6,128 nucleotides of DNA from Bacteroidales bacterium (lineage in GTDB: Bacteria > Bacteroidota > Bacteroidia > Bacteroidales > WCHB1-69). Both the position numbers and the translations under genes were made by a program. The notes beneath the pieces were generated by a model. The model was not told the DNA's origin. It worked only from the letters and a program-made list of their open reading frames with translations, and ran no database searches. Positions 1 to 6,104 of the stretch are shown piece after piece. Positions within the stretch are counted from its first letter, which is position 1. Each line of letters opens with the position of its first letter. The DNA lies in NCBI GenBank assembly GCA_012838875.1, contig DUOL01000148.1, forward strand, positions 1 to 6,128, given 5' to 3'.

Positions 1-243
1 GAGGCAACTCCATTTCTTATTTTCCCTAATCCTGCCGATGAAACTATCAACATTACTGCCGAAGCAACATCTTTTAAATCGCTCTCTGTTTTCTCTATTT
101 CAGGAAAAAAAATCGAGCATTATGAAAATATAGGTCTCCCTTTCGTTCTCGGAACAAAGGATTATCCTTCGGGAATATATTTAATACAAATCATAGACGA
201 CAATAATTGGAAAAGTGTTAAGAAAGTGGTTGTCAGTCATTAA
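1..243 (+). CDS. C-terminal fragment of a T9SS-exported protein (type A sorting domain)
   Basis: The frame is open from the first base to TAA at 241-243 and gives 80 residues; the start and the functional part lie outside the window. The visible part is a type IX secretion C-terminal sorting domain. An 'FPNPADETINI' motif sits near residues 8-18, a 'SVFSISGKKI' strand at about 29-38, and a 'YPSGIYLIQI' strand at about 55-64, followed by a basic end (KSVKKVVVSH). This order, PNP motif then two beta strands then a lysine-rich last strand, is typical of Por secretion system type A domains in Bacteroidota. In the family, the domain directs a Sec-exported protein through the outer-membrane T9SS translocon and is then usually cleaved, with the cargo secreted or attached to the cell surface. 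What the cargo is cannot be told from this fragment. No convincing terminator directly follows; the GC-rich hairpin at 327-419 is the nearest candidate. Confidence 0.9.
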   Translation, partial: EATPFLIFPNPADETINITAEATSFKSLSVFSISGKKIEHYENIGLPFVLGTKDYPSGIYLIQIIDDNNWKSVKKVVVSH

Positions 244-296
244 AAGAGGAAGAGCAGTTTAATAATCACGTTGCTAATTTGCTCGTACAGAGTAAC

Positions 297-471
297 TTAG
301 GTTGCGTGAGGGCGCAGGTGAAAAGCCCGCAAGGGCGGAAGCCGTTGGGGCGCGGCGGCAAAAAAGCGACTTTAGAAGCTCTTTTTGCCGCCTTGCGCCC
401 CCACGGCTTGTGCCCGCGGACTTGGAACCGAAGACCGACCCGTGAGCGGTAGCGAACGGGGCACGCCCTAA
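297..471. other. GC-rich structured island (possible ncRNA or dispersed repeat)
   Basis: By hand count, positions 301-470 contain 111 G/C in 170 bases (65%), while the next 70 bases contain only 11. The island is bounded by complementary ends: TTAGG (297-301) plus GCGTG (304-308) pair with CACGC (462-466) plus CCTAA (467-471), leaving TT bulged at 302-303. Inside are a long hairpin (327-419) and a small one on the right side, CCCGT (439-443) with ACGGG (456-460). The left segment has an alternative GGGC (310-313)/GCCC (325-328) hairpin. The fold is therefore a closing helix around at least two branches. No open reading frame of note crosses it. It matches no RNA family that I can recognise by eye; the architecture does not fit tmRNA, RNase P or SRP RNA. 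Strand is undetermined. Confidence 0.6.
327..419. repeat. Long imperfect inverted repeat, about 36-bp stem with 10-nt loop
   Basis: Arms are about 327-367 and 378-419. The paired blocks are CCGC (327-330)/GCGG (416-419), GGGC (333-336)/GCCC (412-415), AAGCCGT (339-345)/ACGGCTT (403-409), GGGGCGC (347-353)/GCGCCCC (395-401), GGCGGC (354-359)/GCCGCC (387-392), AAAAA (360-364)/TTTTT (382-386) and AGC (365-367)/GCT (378-380). The apical loop is 368-377. Interruptions are small: an AA bulge at 331-332, a non-canonical pair near 337-338, one T/C mismatch at 346/402, a TT bulge at 393-394 and a C bulge at 381. Such pairing is far beyond chance in a genome this AT-rich. It could act as a transcription barrier downstream of the T9SS gene, but no U-tract follows the stem in either direction, which is against a standard intrinsic terminator. 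Confidence 0.85.
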
Positions 472-675
472 TAAAAATTAAAAATATTCTCCTATTCGTA
501 AAATTTCAATTAATAAAAAACATAAACTTAGCATGATTTAGAGCTGTTTTAACCATTTTTAAATAAATTCAAACTTAAGTAACAAAAAGAATCCTACACA
601 TTGAGCTGATTATTTAAAAAACGATATTTTTTATCAAAAAAATGTAAAATCAAGATTTTGAATGAAATAAAAATG
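472..675. other. AT-rich non-coding leader upstream of the HU gene
   Basis: No supported gene lies between the GC-rich island and the HU promoter. The sequence is strongly A/T-rich, with several A- and T-tracts. It contains a short perfect inverted repeat, AAAATC (646-651) and GATTTT (654-659) with a 2-base spacer, just upstream of the promoter box at 676-683. Otherwise nothing specific is seen here. Confidence 0.5.
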
Positions 676-683
676 TATTTTTG
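676..683 (+). promoter_or_regulatory. Bacteroidota-type -7 box for the HU gene
   Basis: TATTTTTG matches the TAnnTTTG element recognised by the primary sigma factor of Bacteroidota. Transcription would begin around 687-691, leaving a leader of roughly 55-60 bases before the HU start. The upstream partner is imperfect: the nearest TTTG (657-660) lies 15 bases away instead of the usual 19-21. The same octamer occurs in front of the exported-protein gene (5981-5988, minus strand) and at the right edge (6105-6112), which supports it as a genuine motif of this genome. Confidence 0.55.
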
Positions 684-746
684 CACAATAATTTTCAAAA
701 GACATTTTATAAAGGAATATTGTAGAACCATTAAATTAAAAAAATT

Positions 747-1028
747 ATGACAAAAGCTGAAATTGTTAATGAAATTGCCATGAAAACAGGATTTGAAAAA
801 AATGCTGTTCAAACTGTTGTTGAAGCCTTTATGACAACCGTAAAAAATTCACTCGCAAAGAATGAAAACGTATATTTAAGAGGCTTTGGGAGCTTTATTG
901 TAAAGGAGAGAGCTGAAAAAACAGCGAGAAATATTTCTAAAAATCAAACAATAATTATCCCTGCACATAAGATTCCGGCTTTCAAACCCTGTAAATCTTT
1001 TGTAAATTCTGTTAAGAAAATAAAATAA
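747..1028 (+). CDS. HU-family nucleoid DNA-binding protein
   Basis: The 93-residue product has the size and layout of a bacterial HU subunit: an N-terminal helical dimerisation part (MTKAEIVNEI, to about residue 40), the family motif RGFGSF at 45-50, then the beta-arm and a C-terminal helix (FKPCKSFVNSVKK). HU dimers bind and bend DNA with little sequence specificity, compacting the nucleoid and assisting replication, repair and transcription. In the arm, the usual R-N-P motif is RNIS (61-64), so the canonical intercalating proline is absent. From memory, Bacteroidota HU proteins commonly carry RNISKN here, so this looks like a lineage trait. The ATG is preceded by an A-rich leader without a Shine-Dalgarno sequence, normal for this phylum, and no other in-frame start fits. 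It is probably co-transcribed with the 29-residue gene 21 bases downstream. Confidence 0.95.
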   Translation: MTKAEIVNEIAMKTGFEKNAVQTVVEAFMTTVKNSLAKNENVYLRGFGSFIVKERAEKTARNISKNQTIIIPAHKIPAFKPCKSFVNSVKKIK

Positions 1029-1049
1029 CAATCTAAAATTACATAAACT

Positions 1050-1139
1050 ATGCCAAGCGGTAAGAAAAGAAAAAGACATAAGATGTCTACCCACAAGAGG
1101 AAAAAGCGTCTAAGAAAAAACAGACACAAGAAGAAATAG
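1050..1139 (+). CDS. 29-aa highly basic AURKAIP1/COX24-domain (mS38-like) protein, probably ribosome-associated
   Basis: A short frame from ATG (1050) to TAG (1137-1139) encodes 29 residues, starting MPSGKKRKRHKMSTHKRKKR and ending in HKKK. By count it has 11 Lys, 6 Arg and 3 His and no acidic residue. The pattern, MPSGKKR then a K/R/H-rich helix with KRKKRLRKNR, is one I recognise from tiny conserved Bacteroidota proteins annotated with the AURKAIP1/COX24 domain. The eukaryotic member of that family is mitochondrial small-subunit protein mS38. A role in binding ribosomal RNA is inferred from this relationship and from the composition; it is not shown here. The gene sits 21 bases after HU on the same strand and is followed by a terminator-like hairpin (1165-1208), so HU and this gene probably form one transcript. 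It is below usual gene-calling length and easily overlooked. Its reading frame holds a recognisable sequence throughout, which argues against chance. Confidence 0.85.
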   Translation: MPSGKKRKRHKMSTHKRKKRLRKNRHKKK

Positions 1140-1164
1140 TAATTACTACTTAATAAACTAAAAG

Positions 1165-1208
1165 ACTAAATGAACTTGAAAATTATTTTTCATTTCATTT
1201 AGTTTTTT
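1165..1208 (+). terminator. Intrinsic terminator-like hairpin between the 29-aa gene and rng
   Basis: ACTAAATGAA (1165-1174) is perfectly complementary to TTCATTTAGT (1194-1203). Inside it is a second stem, GAAAA (1178-1182) with TTTTC (1187-1191), around a TTAT loop, and the outer arm runs straight into five more T residues (1204-1208). This resembles a Rho-independent terminator for the HU/29-aa transcript, although the stem is AU-rich and therefore of modest stability. It could equally allow partial read-through into rng, since no clear TAnnTTTG promoter box is visible between it and the rng start. Confidence 0.6.
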
Positions 1209-1227
1209 AATTGTAGAAATTTGTTTT

Positions 1228-2805
1228 ATGAGCGAAATTACTAAGGAATTAATTATTACTACTCACCAAAAAGATGTGCAGATTGCATTTCTTGAAGATA
1301 AGAGATTGGTTGAACTACATCGCGAAAAATCTTCCGACCAATTTTCGGTTGGAGATATCTATCTTGGTAAAGTTCGTCGCCTGCATGCCGGGCTTCGTGC
1401 CGCTTTTGTGGATATTGGAGCGGAAAAAGATGCTTTTTTACACTATTCGGATTTAGGCTCTAAGGTTAAAACAATTAACGAGTTCGTAGCACAAGCCATT
1501 GCTAAAAAGAGAAGAAGTATTACTAATTTTCCTTCGGAACCGACAATTACTAAAACCGGAGAAATTAATGAAGTTCTTTCCACCGGACAACTTCTTTTAG
1601 TGCAAATTGCTAAGGAAGCAATTTCGACAAAAGGTCCGCGTGTTACAACTGAAATCTCATTTGCCGGTCGCTACGTAGTATTAGTCCCTTTTGGAGATAA
1701 AATTTCCATATCACAAAAGATTAAAAATAATGAAGAACGTAATCGGCTTAAAAAGATAGTACAGGGTATCAAACCACGAAACTTCGGCATTATTATAAGA
1801 ACAGTAGCCAAAGATAAAAATGTGGAGGAGATTGAAGCCGATTTAAAACAACTTGTTCGTAAGTGGAACAGCGCTATAGCAAATTTACCGCAAGCAAAGC
1901 CCCCAAGCAAAATTGTTGACGAACTTGATAAAACTTCCGTCTTAATCAGAGACTTTGTGAATGAAACTTTTCACGCTATCCATATTGATTCTCCGACTCT
2001 TTACCAAGAGGTTAAAAACTACATTAACTCTTTTAGTGAAAATAGACAAAAGTCTGACATTGTTAAACTGTACAAAGGCTCTTCCCCTATATTTGAATAT
2101 TTTAATGTTGCAAAACAGATTAAGAGTTCGTTCGGAAAAGTTGTTACGCTTAAAAATGGGATTTATCTAATTATTGAGCATACGGAGGCGATGCACGTCA
2201 TTGATGTAAATAGCGGAAATCGGATGCGGAAATCGGATAAAGAGGAAAGCACCCTCGAAATAAATATTGAAGCGGCTGCGGAAATTGCCCGACAACTCAG
2301 GCTCAGAGATATGGGAGGGCTTATCGTCATTGATTTTATTGATTTGGAGAAAGCGGCAAGTAGAAAAACTCTCCATAAAAAAATGACGGAATTTATGGCT
2401 AATGATAGGGCTAAACACACTATTTTGCCACCTAGTAAATTCGGACTTGTAGAAATTACCCGTCAACGCGTACGGCAAGCTACGACTATCGAAATTGAAG
2501 ATCAATGCCCGTCCTGCCAAGGCACAGGTAAAATTAAACCTTTAATCTTGATAGAAGAAGAATTGGAAAATATGTTGGAGTTTCTTTTTTTAAAACAGAT
2601 AGAAAAGAGTGTTACTATAGCTGTTCATCCCTATATTTACGCTTTTTTGACAAAAGGGCTTATTTCTAAAAGAGTGAAATGGATGCTTAAATTTAAACGC
2701 TATATCCGAATAGAGTCCAAACAAGGTTATCAACTATTAGAATATAGATTTTTCAATAGTAACTTAGAAGAGATTGTACTGTGGAATCGTAAGAGAGAAA
2801 AGTAG
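1228..2805 (+). CDS. rng: Ribonuclease E/G family endoribonuclease (RNase G-like)
   Basis: The 525-residue protein is a full-length catalytic core of the RNase E/G family, which cleaves single-stranded A/U-rich RNA in rRNA maturation and mRNA decay. An S1 RNA-binding domain spans about residues 38-128 (GDIYLGKVRR, AAFVDIGAEKDAFLH), with an insertion near 79-115. Next is the segment corresponding to the 5'-sensor region (GPRVTTEISFAGRYVVLVP, then ISQKIKNNEERNRLKKIV), which resembles E. coli RNase G more than RNase E. The two metal-binding aspartates are D326 (VIDVNSGN) and D369 (VIDFIDLE). TRQRVR follows at 411-416, and the zinc-link cysteines are in CPSC (C427, C430). A C-terminal small domain ends the protein; the long disordered scaffold of RNase E is absent. 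The start at ATG 1228 fits the family N-terminus. murF begins 38 bases downstream, so the two are likely co-transcribed. Confidence 0.96.
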   Translation: MSEITKELIITTHQKDVQIAFLEDKRLVELHREKSSDQFSVGDIYLGKVRRLHAGLRAAFVDIGAEKDAFLHYSDLGSKVKTINEFVAQAIAKKRRSITNFPSEPTITKTGEINEVLSTGQLLLVQIAKEAISTKGPRVTTEISFAGRYVVLVPFGDKISISQKIKNNEERNRLKKIVQGIKPRNFGIIIRTVAKDKNVEEIEADLKQLVRKWNSAIANLPQAKPPSKIVDELDKTSVLIRDFVNETFHAIHIDSPTLYQEVKNYINSFSENRQKSDIVKLYKGSSPIFEYFNVAKQIKSSFGKVVTLKNGIYLIIEHTEAMHVIDVNSGNRMRKSDKEESTLEINIEAAAEIARQLRLRDMGGLIVIDFIDLEKAASRKTLHKKMTEFMANDRAKHTILPPSKFGLVEITRQRVRQATTIEIEDQCPSCQGTGKIKPLILIEEELENMLEFLFLKQIEKSVTIAVHPYIYAFLTKGLISKRVKWMLKFKRYIRIESKQGYQLLEYRFFNSNLEEIVLWNRKREK

Positions 2806-2843
2806 TTTTTTAAAAGCATTTCATCAATACTTTTATCTAATCA

Positions 2844-4109
2844 ATGGAATCGACAACAGAATTTATTTATCAAAAATATATAAATTGTTCTGGCGTTTGC
2901 ACAGATACACGAAATATTATTCCAAATACCATTTTCTTTTGTCTTAAAGGAGAGAATTTTGACGGAAATAATTTTGTGAATGAAGCCTTAGAAAAAGGAG
3001 CAAAATACGTAGTAACAGAAAATACGAACTTCAAAAAACACCCTCAATGCATTTGCGTTGATGATAGTTTAAAGAGTCTTCAAGATTTAAGTCTCTATCA
3101 TCGAAGAAAATGCTCAATCCCTATTATAGGAATTACAGGGACAAATGGAAAAACGACTACTAAAGAGTTATTAGTTGCCGTTTTATCAAAAAAATATAGA
3201 GTTGCTTATACAAAAGGGAATTTCAATAATCACATTGGCGTTCCTCTGACACTACTCTCTATTCAAAAAGAAGATGAGATTGCCGTTGTTGAAATGGGAG
3301 CAAACCACCCGGGAGAAATAGCTCAACTTTGCAAATTGGTTTTACCTGATTTTGGAGTCATTACCAATATTGGGAAAGCTCACATTGAAGGTTTTAAAAC
3401 ATTTGAAAACATTATAAATACTAAAAAAGCTCTTTATCAAGCAGTTATTAATAGAGGAGGAACGCTTTTTGTCAATAAAAATGATGATTTATTAATATCA
3501 TTAATAAACGGTTATAAATCAATTATTTATTATAATCCTGAACTGTTATTGGTAGATACTTGTGAAGTTGAATTGCTTCATCTTTCATTTTTATTAAATA
3601 AAAGAGAAGTCAGGACACACTTAACGGGGAAATACAATCTAAATAATATTCTTGCCGCAATGGTTATCGGGGATTTTTTTAACGTTACCACCGATGATAT
3701 TATTCAGGCAATTGAGGAATACACTCCCACAAACTCTCGGTCTCAAATAGTAAAAGAAGGAAATAATACAATTATTGCAGATTTTTACAATGCCAACCCT
3801 TCAAGCATGAAAGCGGCACTATTAAACTTACACGAACATAATCATCCCTCAAAATTGGCTATTTTAGGTGAGATGCGAGAACTTGGCAATAGTAGTTTTG
3901 AAGAACATCAAAAGATTATTGAACTGTGTAACGAATTAAATATCAAAACATTATTTATTGGGGAAGCCTTTTGTGAACACAATCCGCCCCTTTGTTTTGC
4001 TACCGTTTCTGATTTGAATGCTTACCTGCAACGAACGCCCATTCAAAACAGTTTAATTTTACTTAAAGGCTCGCGTAGTATACATTTAGAAAATGTAAGA
4101 ATCGCTTAA
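2844..4109 (+). CDS. murF: UDP-N-acetylmuramoyl-tripeptide--D-alanyl-D-alanine ligase
   Basis: MurF joins D-Ala-D-Ala to UDP-MurNAc-tripeptide with ATP, the last cytoplasmic step in making the peptidoglycan pentapeptide precursor. The 421 residues show the three Mur-ligase domains. The N-terminal substrate-binding part has DTR (21-23) and FFCLKGENFDGNNFV (31-45). The central ATPase has the P-loop GITGTNGKTTTKE (96-108, with K103), KGNFNNHIGVPLT (124-136), VVEMGANHPGEI (148-159) and ITNIGKAHIEGF (173-184). K194, in NTKKALY, is in the place of the carbamylated lysine of this family. The C-terminal domain has DFYNANPSSM (313-322) and LLKGSRSIHLE (406-416). DFYNANPSSM and the LKGSR ending identify MurF rather than MurC, MurD or MurE. 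No key residue appears to be missing. There is no mraY or other cell-division/wall gene beside it; it follows rng by 38 bases in a probable operon and converges with the gene at 4127-5953. Confidence 0.97.
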   Translation: MESTTEFIYQKYINCSGVCTDTRNIIPNTIFFCLKGENFDGNNFVNEALEKGAKYVVTENTNFKKHPQCICVDDSLKSLQDLSLYHRRKCSIPIIGITGTNGKTTTKELLVAVLSKKYRVAYTKGNFNNHIGVPLTLLSIQKEDEIAVVEMGANHPGEIAQLCKLVLPDFGVITNIGKAHIEGFKTFENIINTKKALYQAVINRGGTLFVNKNDDLLISLINGYKSIIYYNPELLLVDTCEVELLHLSFLLNKREVRTHLTGKYNLNNILAAMVIGDFFNVTTDDIIQAIEEYTPTNSRSQIVKEGNNTIIADFYNANPSSMKAALLNLHEHNHPSKLAILGEMRELGNSSFEEHQKIIELCNELNIKTLFIGEAFCEHNPPLCFATVSDLNAYLQRTPIQNSLILLKGSRSIHLENVRIA

Positions 4110-4126
4110 AGCGTTACAAAATTCTT

Positions 4127-5953
4127 TTAAAAAGTCCGAATACATCGTACAAAAACATCATACTGAGGATTTCCTTCATTTGGATTTGCTTTATCAGTCG
4201 GAGCTTGCATACTATAAACAAATTTATAAGTAGATGCATGAGTCCGAGATATATCGCCGTTCGGTTCGGTTGAACTCCAATAACGATATTTTCGGGAATT
4301 GGCATCGTATGCAATTGGAGTTCCATGTAGCGTTAAAACTCCATTAATATAGGCAAAATTAGTATGAATAGGCAAAAATTCGCGTATAGCCGGTAAATAC
4401 CATTGATGATCGGGATGTTTATTATAACAATATTCAAAAGCCGGATAATTTGAAAGTCCGGAAACTCCATAACTACCTAAAATAACATTTAAGTTATCTA
4501 TTCCGTTGTACAAATTATTTGTTCCTTCTGTCGTATTATTGGCTGTTGTTCGCCAAGTAAGCGAAACTTGGTCTAACATTATCATCTTGCCGTGTTGCTC
4601 GTCAGGTGTAACTTCAAAGATAATACCTTCTACCAAAGTTCCGTTAATAACTCGACTAAAGAGGTCGCCTACGCGATAGGGTGTTTTAAATGTTTTTTTA
4701 TCTCCGTAAAACGTACACGTTGCGGTACGATTTTTCGCAAAGGCATACACTTCATATTCGGATTGTCGTGCGAAAATATTGGTTAATAAACGATAGTAGG
4801 TAGTTGTATCTACTTGTCCGTTGCGAACAAAATAGTAAGTTCCTGAAATAGTGCTTGTTGAAGTATTTGAAGTTGGTGTCGGACGGTACGAATAACCGTA
4901 GTGAGTACGATTAGAATAGACAATGCCGCAATCAGTAATTTTGGCATTTCCCGCAGATTGAATATCAATACCCACAGTAACTAAACAGTTTAAACTGTCG
5001 CATGTTAGTCCCGAAACGTCTTCCGTAGAAAGCGTAATAATACCCCGTTTTGTTCGGAACGTAAACTCTTCCCCGTAGCCGGTTCCTTGAGTATTGGTTG
5101 CGTAGGCACGATAATAGTACGTAGTGTCCGGCAACAATTTAAAAGCGCCTTCCAATGAATCACCGATAACGCCCGAGAAATATCCAAAGCCAATAGTGTA
5201 AGAAGTATGGTTCGACCCGACAACCGGATGGGGGGACAAACTCCAGCAAAAGCCGGCGGTAATAATTCCCGATTGTCCAATATCGGTAATGGCACCTTGT
5301 GCAAGAGCATAAAAAGTCTGTACGTCGGTAGCAGGATAAGTTCTCACTTTGGGAATTACATAATCGAACTCACTAGTATCCACGTACATAGTATTCCACG
5401 CTAAAGTTCCATTATTACCAACAACAAGATATTGCCCGGGCAGCCCCACAGGTAAAATATTCCAAGTTTGTGTTTGCGAGTTCCAGTACATAATATCTCC
5501 ACTATGTTGACCTACCGGACGATTGCTGATATTTTCATAATCTACATTCGCCGCTTCTTCTGCATAAAGAGCATACGGAATGCTTAATATCTGCTGGGTT
5601 CCTGTTAAGGTATAAACTTGTCCTCCTGTTAAATCCGTTGACATTTTAATGTAATAAGGACCTGCCGACCAATCAATATGGTTAAAGGAACAGCCCACAC
5701 AAGCAGTTCCTGTTCCTATTTCTATGGTTAATAAACCGTTAGCATTCGTAGTAGGACGATGAGTTTCAAGATAAACGGGTAAACCATTCGGAGAAAGTTG
5801 CAAAATGGATATTTCAACACCCACGGTACGATTGGGAACTATATTATTGGACGCGTCACGTATTACCGCTTGATAAGACATTTTTTGCGGTGGCTGCGCC
5901 GTCAATTCCAAGAGAAAAGAAAAAAGAAATAGTAGCCAATAAACTTTTTTCAT
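4127..5953 (-). CDS. Exported mosaic protein: Bacteroidota N-terminal domain, two FnIII-like modules, DUF1566/Lcl_C-type C-terminus
   Basis: The start chosen is ATG at 5953 (608 residues). A TTG at 5983 extends the frame by ten codons, but it overlaps the promoter box. Residues 1-19 form a Sec signal peptide (MKK, a Leu/Phe core, then LTA); cleavage would leave Gln20 first, as Bacteroidota signal-peptidase I substrates often show. There is no lipobox cysteine. Residues about 23-135 (QKMSYQAVIRDAS, ending QILSIPYALYAEEAA) are an N-terminal domain common in exported Bacteroidota proteins. A linker with GDIMYWNSQTQTWN follows. Two fibronectin-III-like modules lie at about 200-301 (AGFCWSLSPHP, TTYYYRAYATNTQGTGYGEEF) and 305-425. 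The C-terminal domain (about 429-608) has GIIFEV, HQWYLPAIREF, YWSSTE and VRCIRTF, the pattern of DUF1566/Lcl_C domains. No T9SS sorting domain is present, so the final location (periplasm, outer membrane or medium) is open. A binding or adhesive role is only a guess from architecture. Confidence 0.9.
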   Translation of the reverse strand: MKKVYWLLFLFSFLLELTAQPPQKMSYQAVIRDASNNIVPNRTVGVEISILQLSPNGLPVYLETHRPTTNANGLLTIEIGTGTACVGCSFNHIDWSAGPYYIKMSTDLTGGQVYTLTGTQQILSIPYALYAEEAANVDYENISNRPVGQHSGDIMYWNSQTQTWNILPVGLPGQYLVVGNNGTLAWNTMYVDTSEFDYVIPKVRTYPATDVQTFYALAQGAITDIGQSGIITAGFCWSLSPHPVVGSNHTSYTIGFGYFSGVIGDSLEGAFKLLPDTTYYYRAYATNTQGTGYGEEFTFRTKRGIITLSTEDVSGLTCDSLNCLVTVGIDIQSAGNAKITDCGIVYSNRTHYGYSYRPTPTSNTSTSTISGTYYFVRNGQVDTTTYYRLLTNIFARQSEYEVYAFAKNRTATCTFYGDKKTFKTPYRVGDLFSRVINGTLVEGIIFEVTPDEQHGKMIMLDQVSLTWRTTANNTTEGTNNLYNGIDNLNVILGSYGVSGLSNYPAFEYCYNKHPDHQWYLPAIREFLPIHTNFAYINGVLTLHGTPIAYDANSRKYRYWSSTEPNGDISRTHASTYKFVYSMQAPTDKANPNEGNPQYDVFVRCIRTF

Positions 5954-5980
5954 ACAAATCACTATTTGATTTACACTTTG

Positions 5981-5988
5981 CAAAAATA
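5981..5988 (-). promoter_or_regulatory. Bacteroidota-type -7 box for the exported-protein gene
   Basis: On the minus strand this reads TATTTTTG, matching TAnnTTTG and followed by CA as in the HU promoter. Transcription would start near 5975-5978, giving a leader of about 22-25 bases before the ATG at 5953. The last three bases of the box are the TTG that could otherwise be taken as a start codon at 5983. A good TTTG at the expected upstream distance is not seen. Confidence 0.55.
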
Positions 5989-6042
5989 GTTTTTTTATAA
6001 ATACCTTAATTCCGCAGAATAATTATATTTTTTGTTACTATT

Positions 6043-6090
6043 AAAATGCAAGTTATTGTTAATAAATATTTTAACAACAACTTACATTTT
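6043..6090. repeat. 20-bp inverted repeat with 8-base loop in the right-edge intergenic region
   Basis: AATGCAAGTTATTGTTAA (6045-6062) pairs with TTAACAACAACTTACATT (6071-6088), extended by AA (6043-6044) with TT (6089-6090); the loop is 6063-6070. There are two non-canonical positions, 6049/6084 and 6055/6078. Read as plus-strand RNA they are C/A and A/C mismatches, but in the minus-strand transcript both become G-U wobbles, so that RNA pairs along its full 20 bases. It may be a terminator for a gene beyond the right edge transcribed leftward, or an operator between divergent promoters. Confidence 0.7.
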
Positions 6091-6104
6091 TCATGATTTT
6101 CACT

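Noticed and set aside
297..471. GC-rich island as an insertion sequence or a CRISPR-related array
   Set aside because: There is no transposase frame, no evident target-site duplication beside TTAGG/CCTAA, and no regularly spaced direct repeats; only inverted-repeat structure is seen.
594..812. Minus-strand 72-codon frame across the HU leader and start
   Set aside because: It is a Phe/Asn-rich translation of A/T-rich DNA, overlaps the HU gene and promoter, and has no recognisable domain.
2163..2520. Two minus-strand frames opposite rng
   Set aside because: They are antisense to the catalytic core of RNase E/G, where codon constraint explains the open frames.
2806..2843. Terminator or promoter between rng and murF
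   Set aside because: Only a loose AAAAG/CTTTT pairing is present and no TAnnTTTG box; the 38-base gap fits simple co-transcription.
4103..4134. Short palindromes at the murF/exported-protein convergence (CGCT-TAA-AGCG and CTTTT/AAAAG)
   Set aside because: Stems are four to five bases with minimal loops and no proper U-tract; too weak to call a bidirectional terminator, though the 17-base gap leaves little room for anything else.
5005..5310. Minus-strand 101-codon frame inside the exported-protein gene
   Set aside because: It lies wholly within the larger frame on the same strand, whose translation has clear domains; no family features are visible in the alternative.
5954..5983. Ten-codon N-terminal extension of the exported protein starting at TTG 5983
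   Set aside because: The TTG is the end of the TATTTTTG promoter box, the extension is not signal-peptide-like, and the ATG at 5953 directly gives a classic MKK signal peptide.
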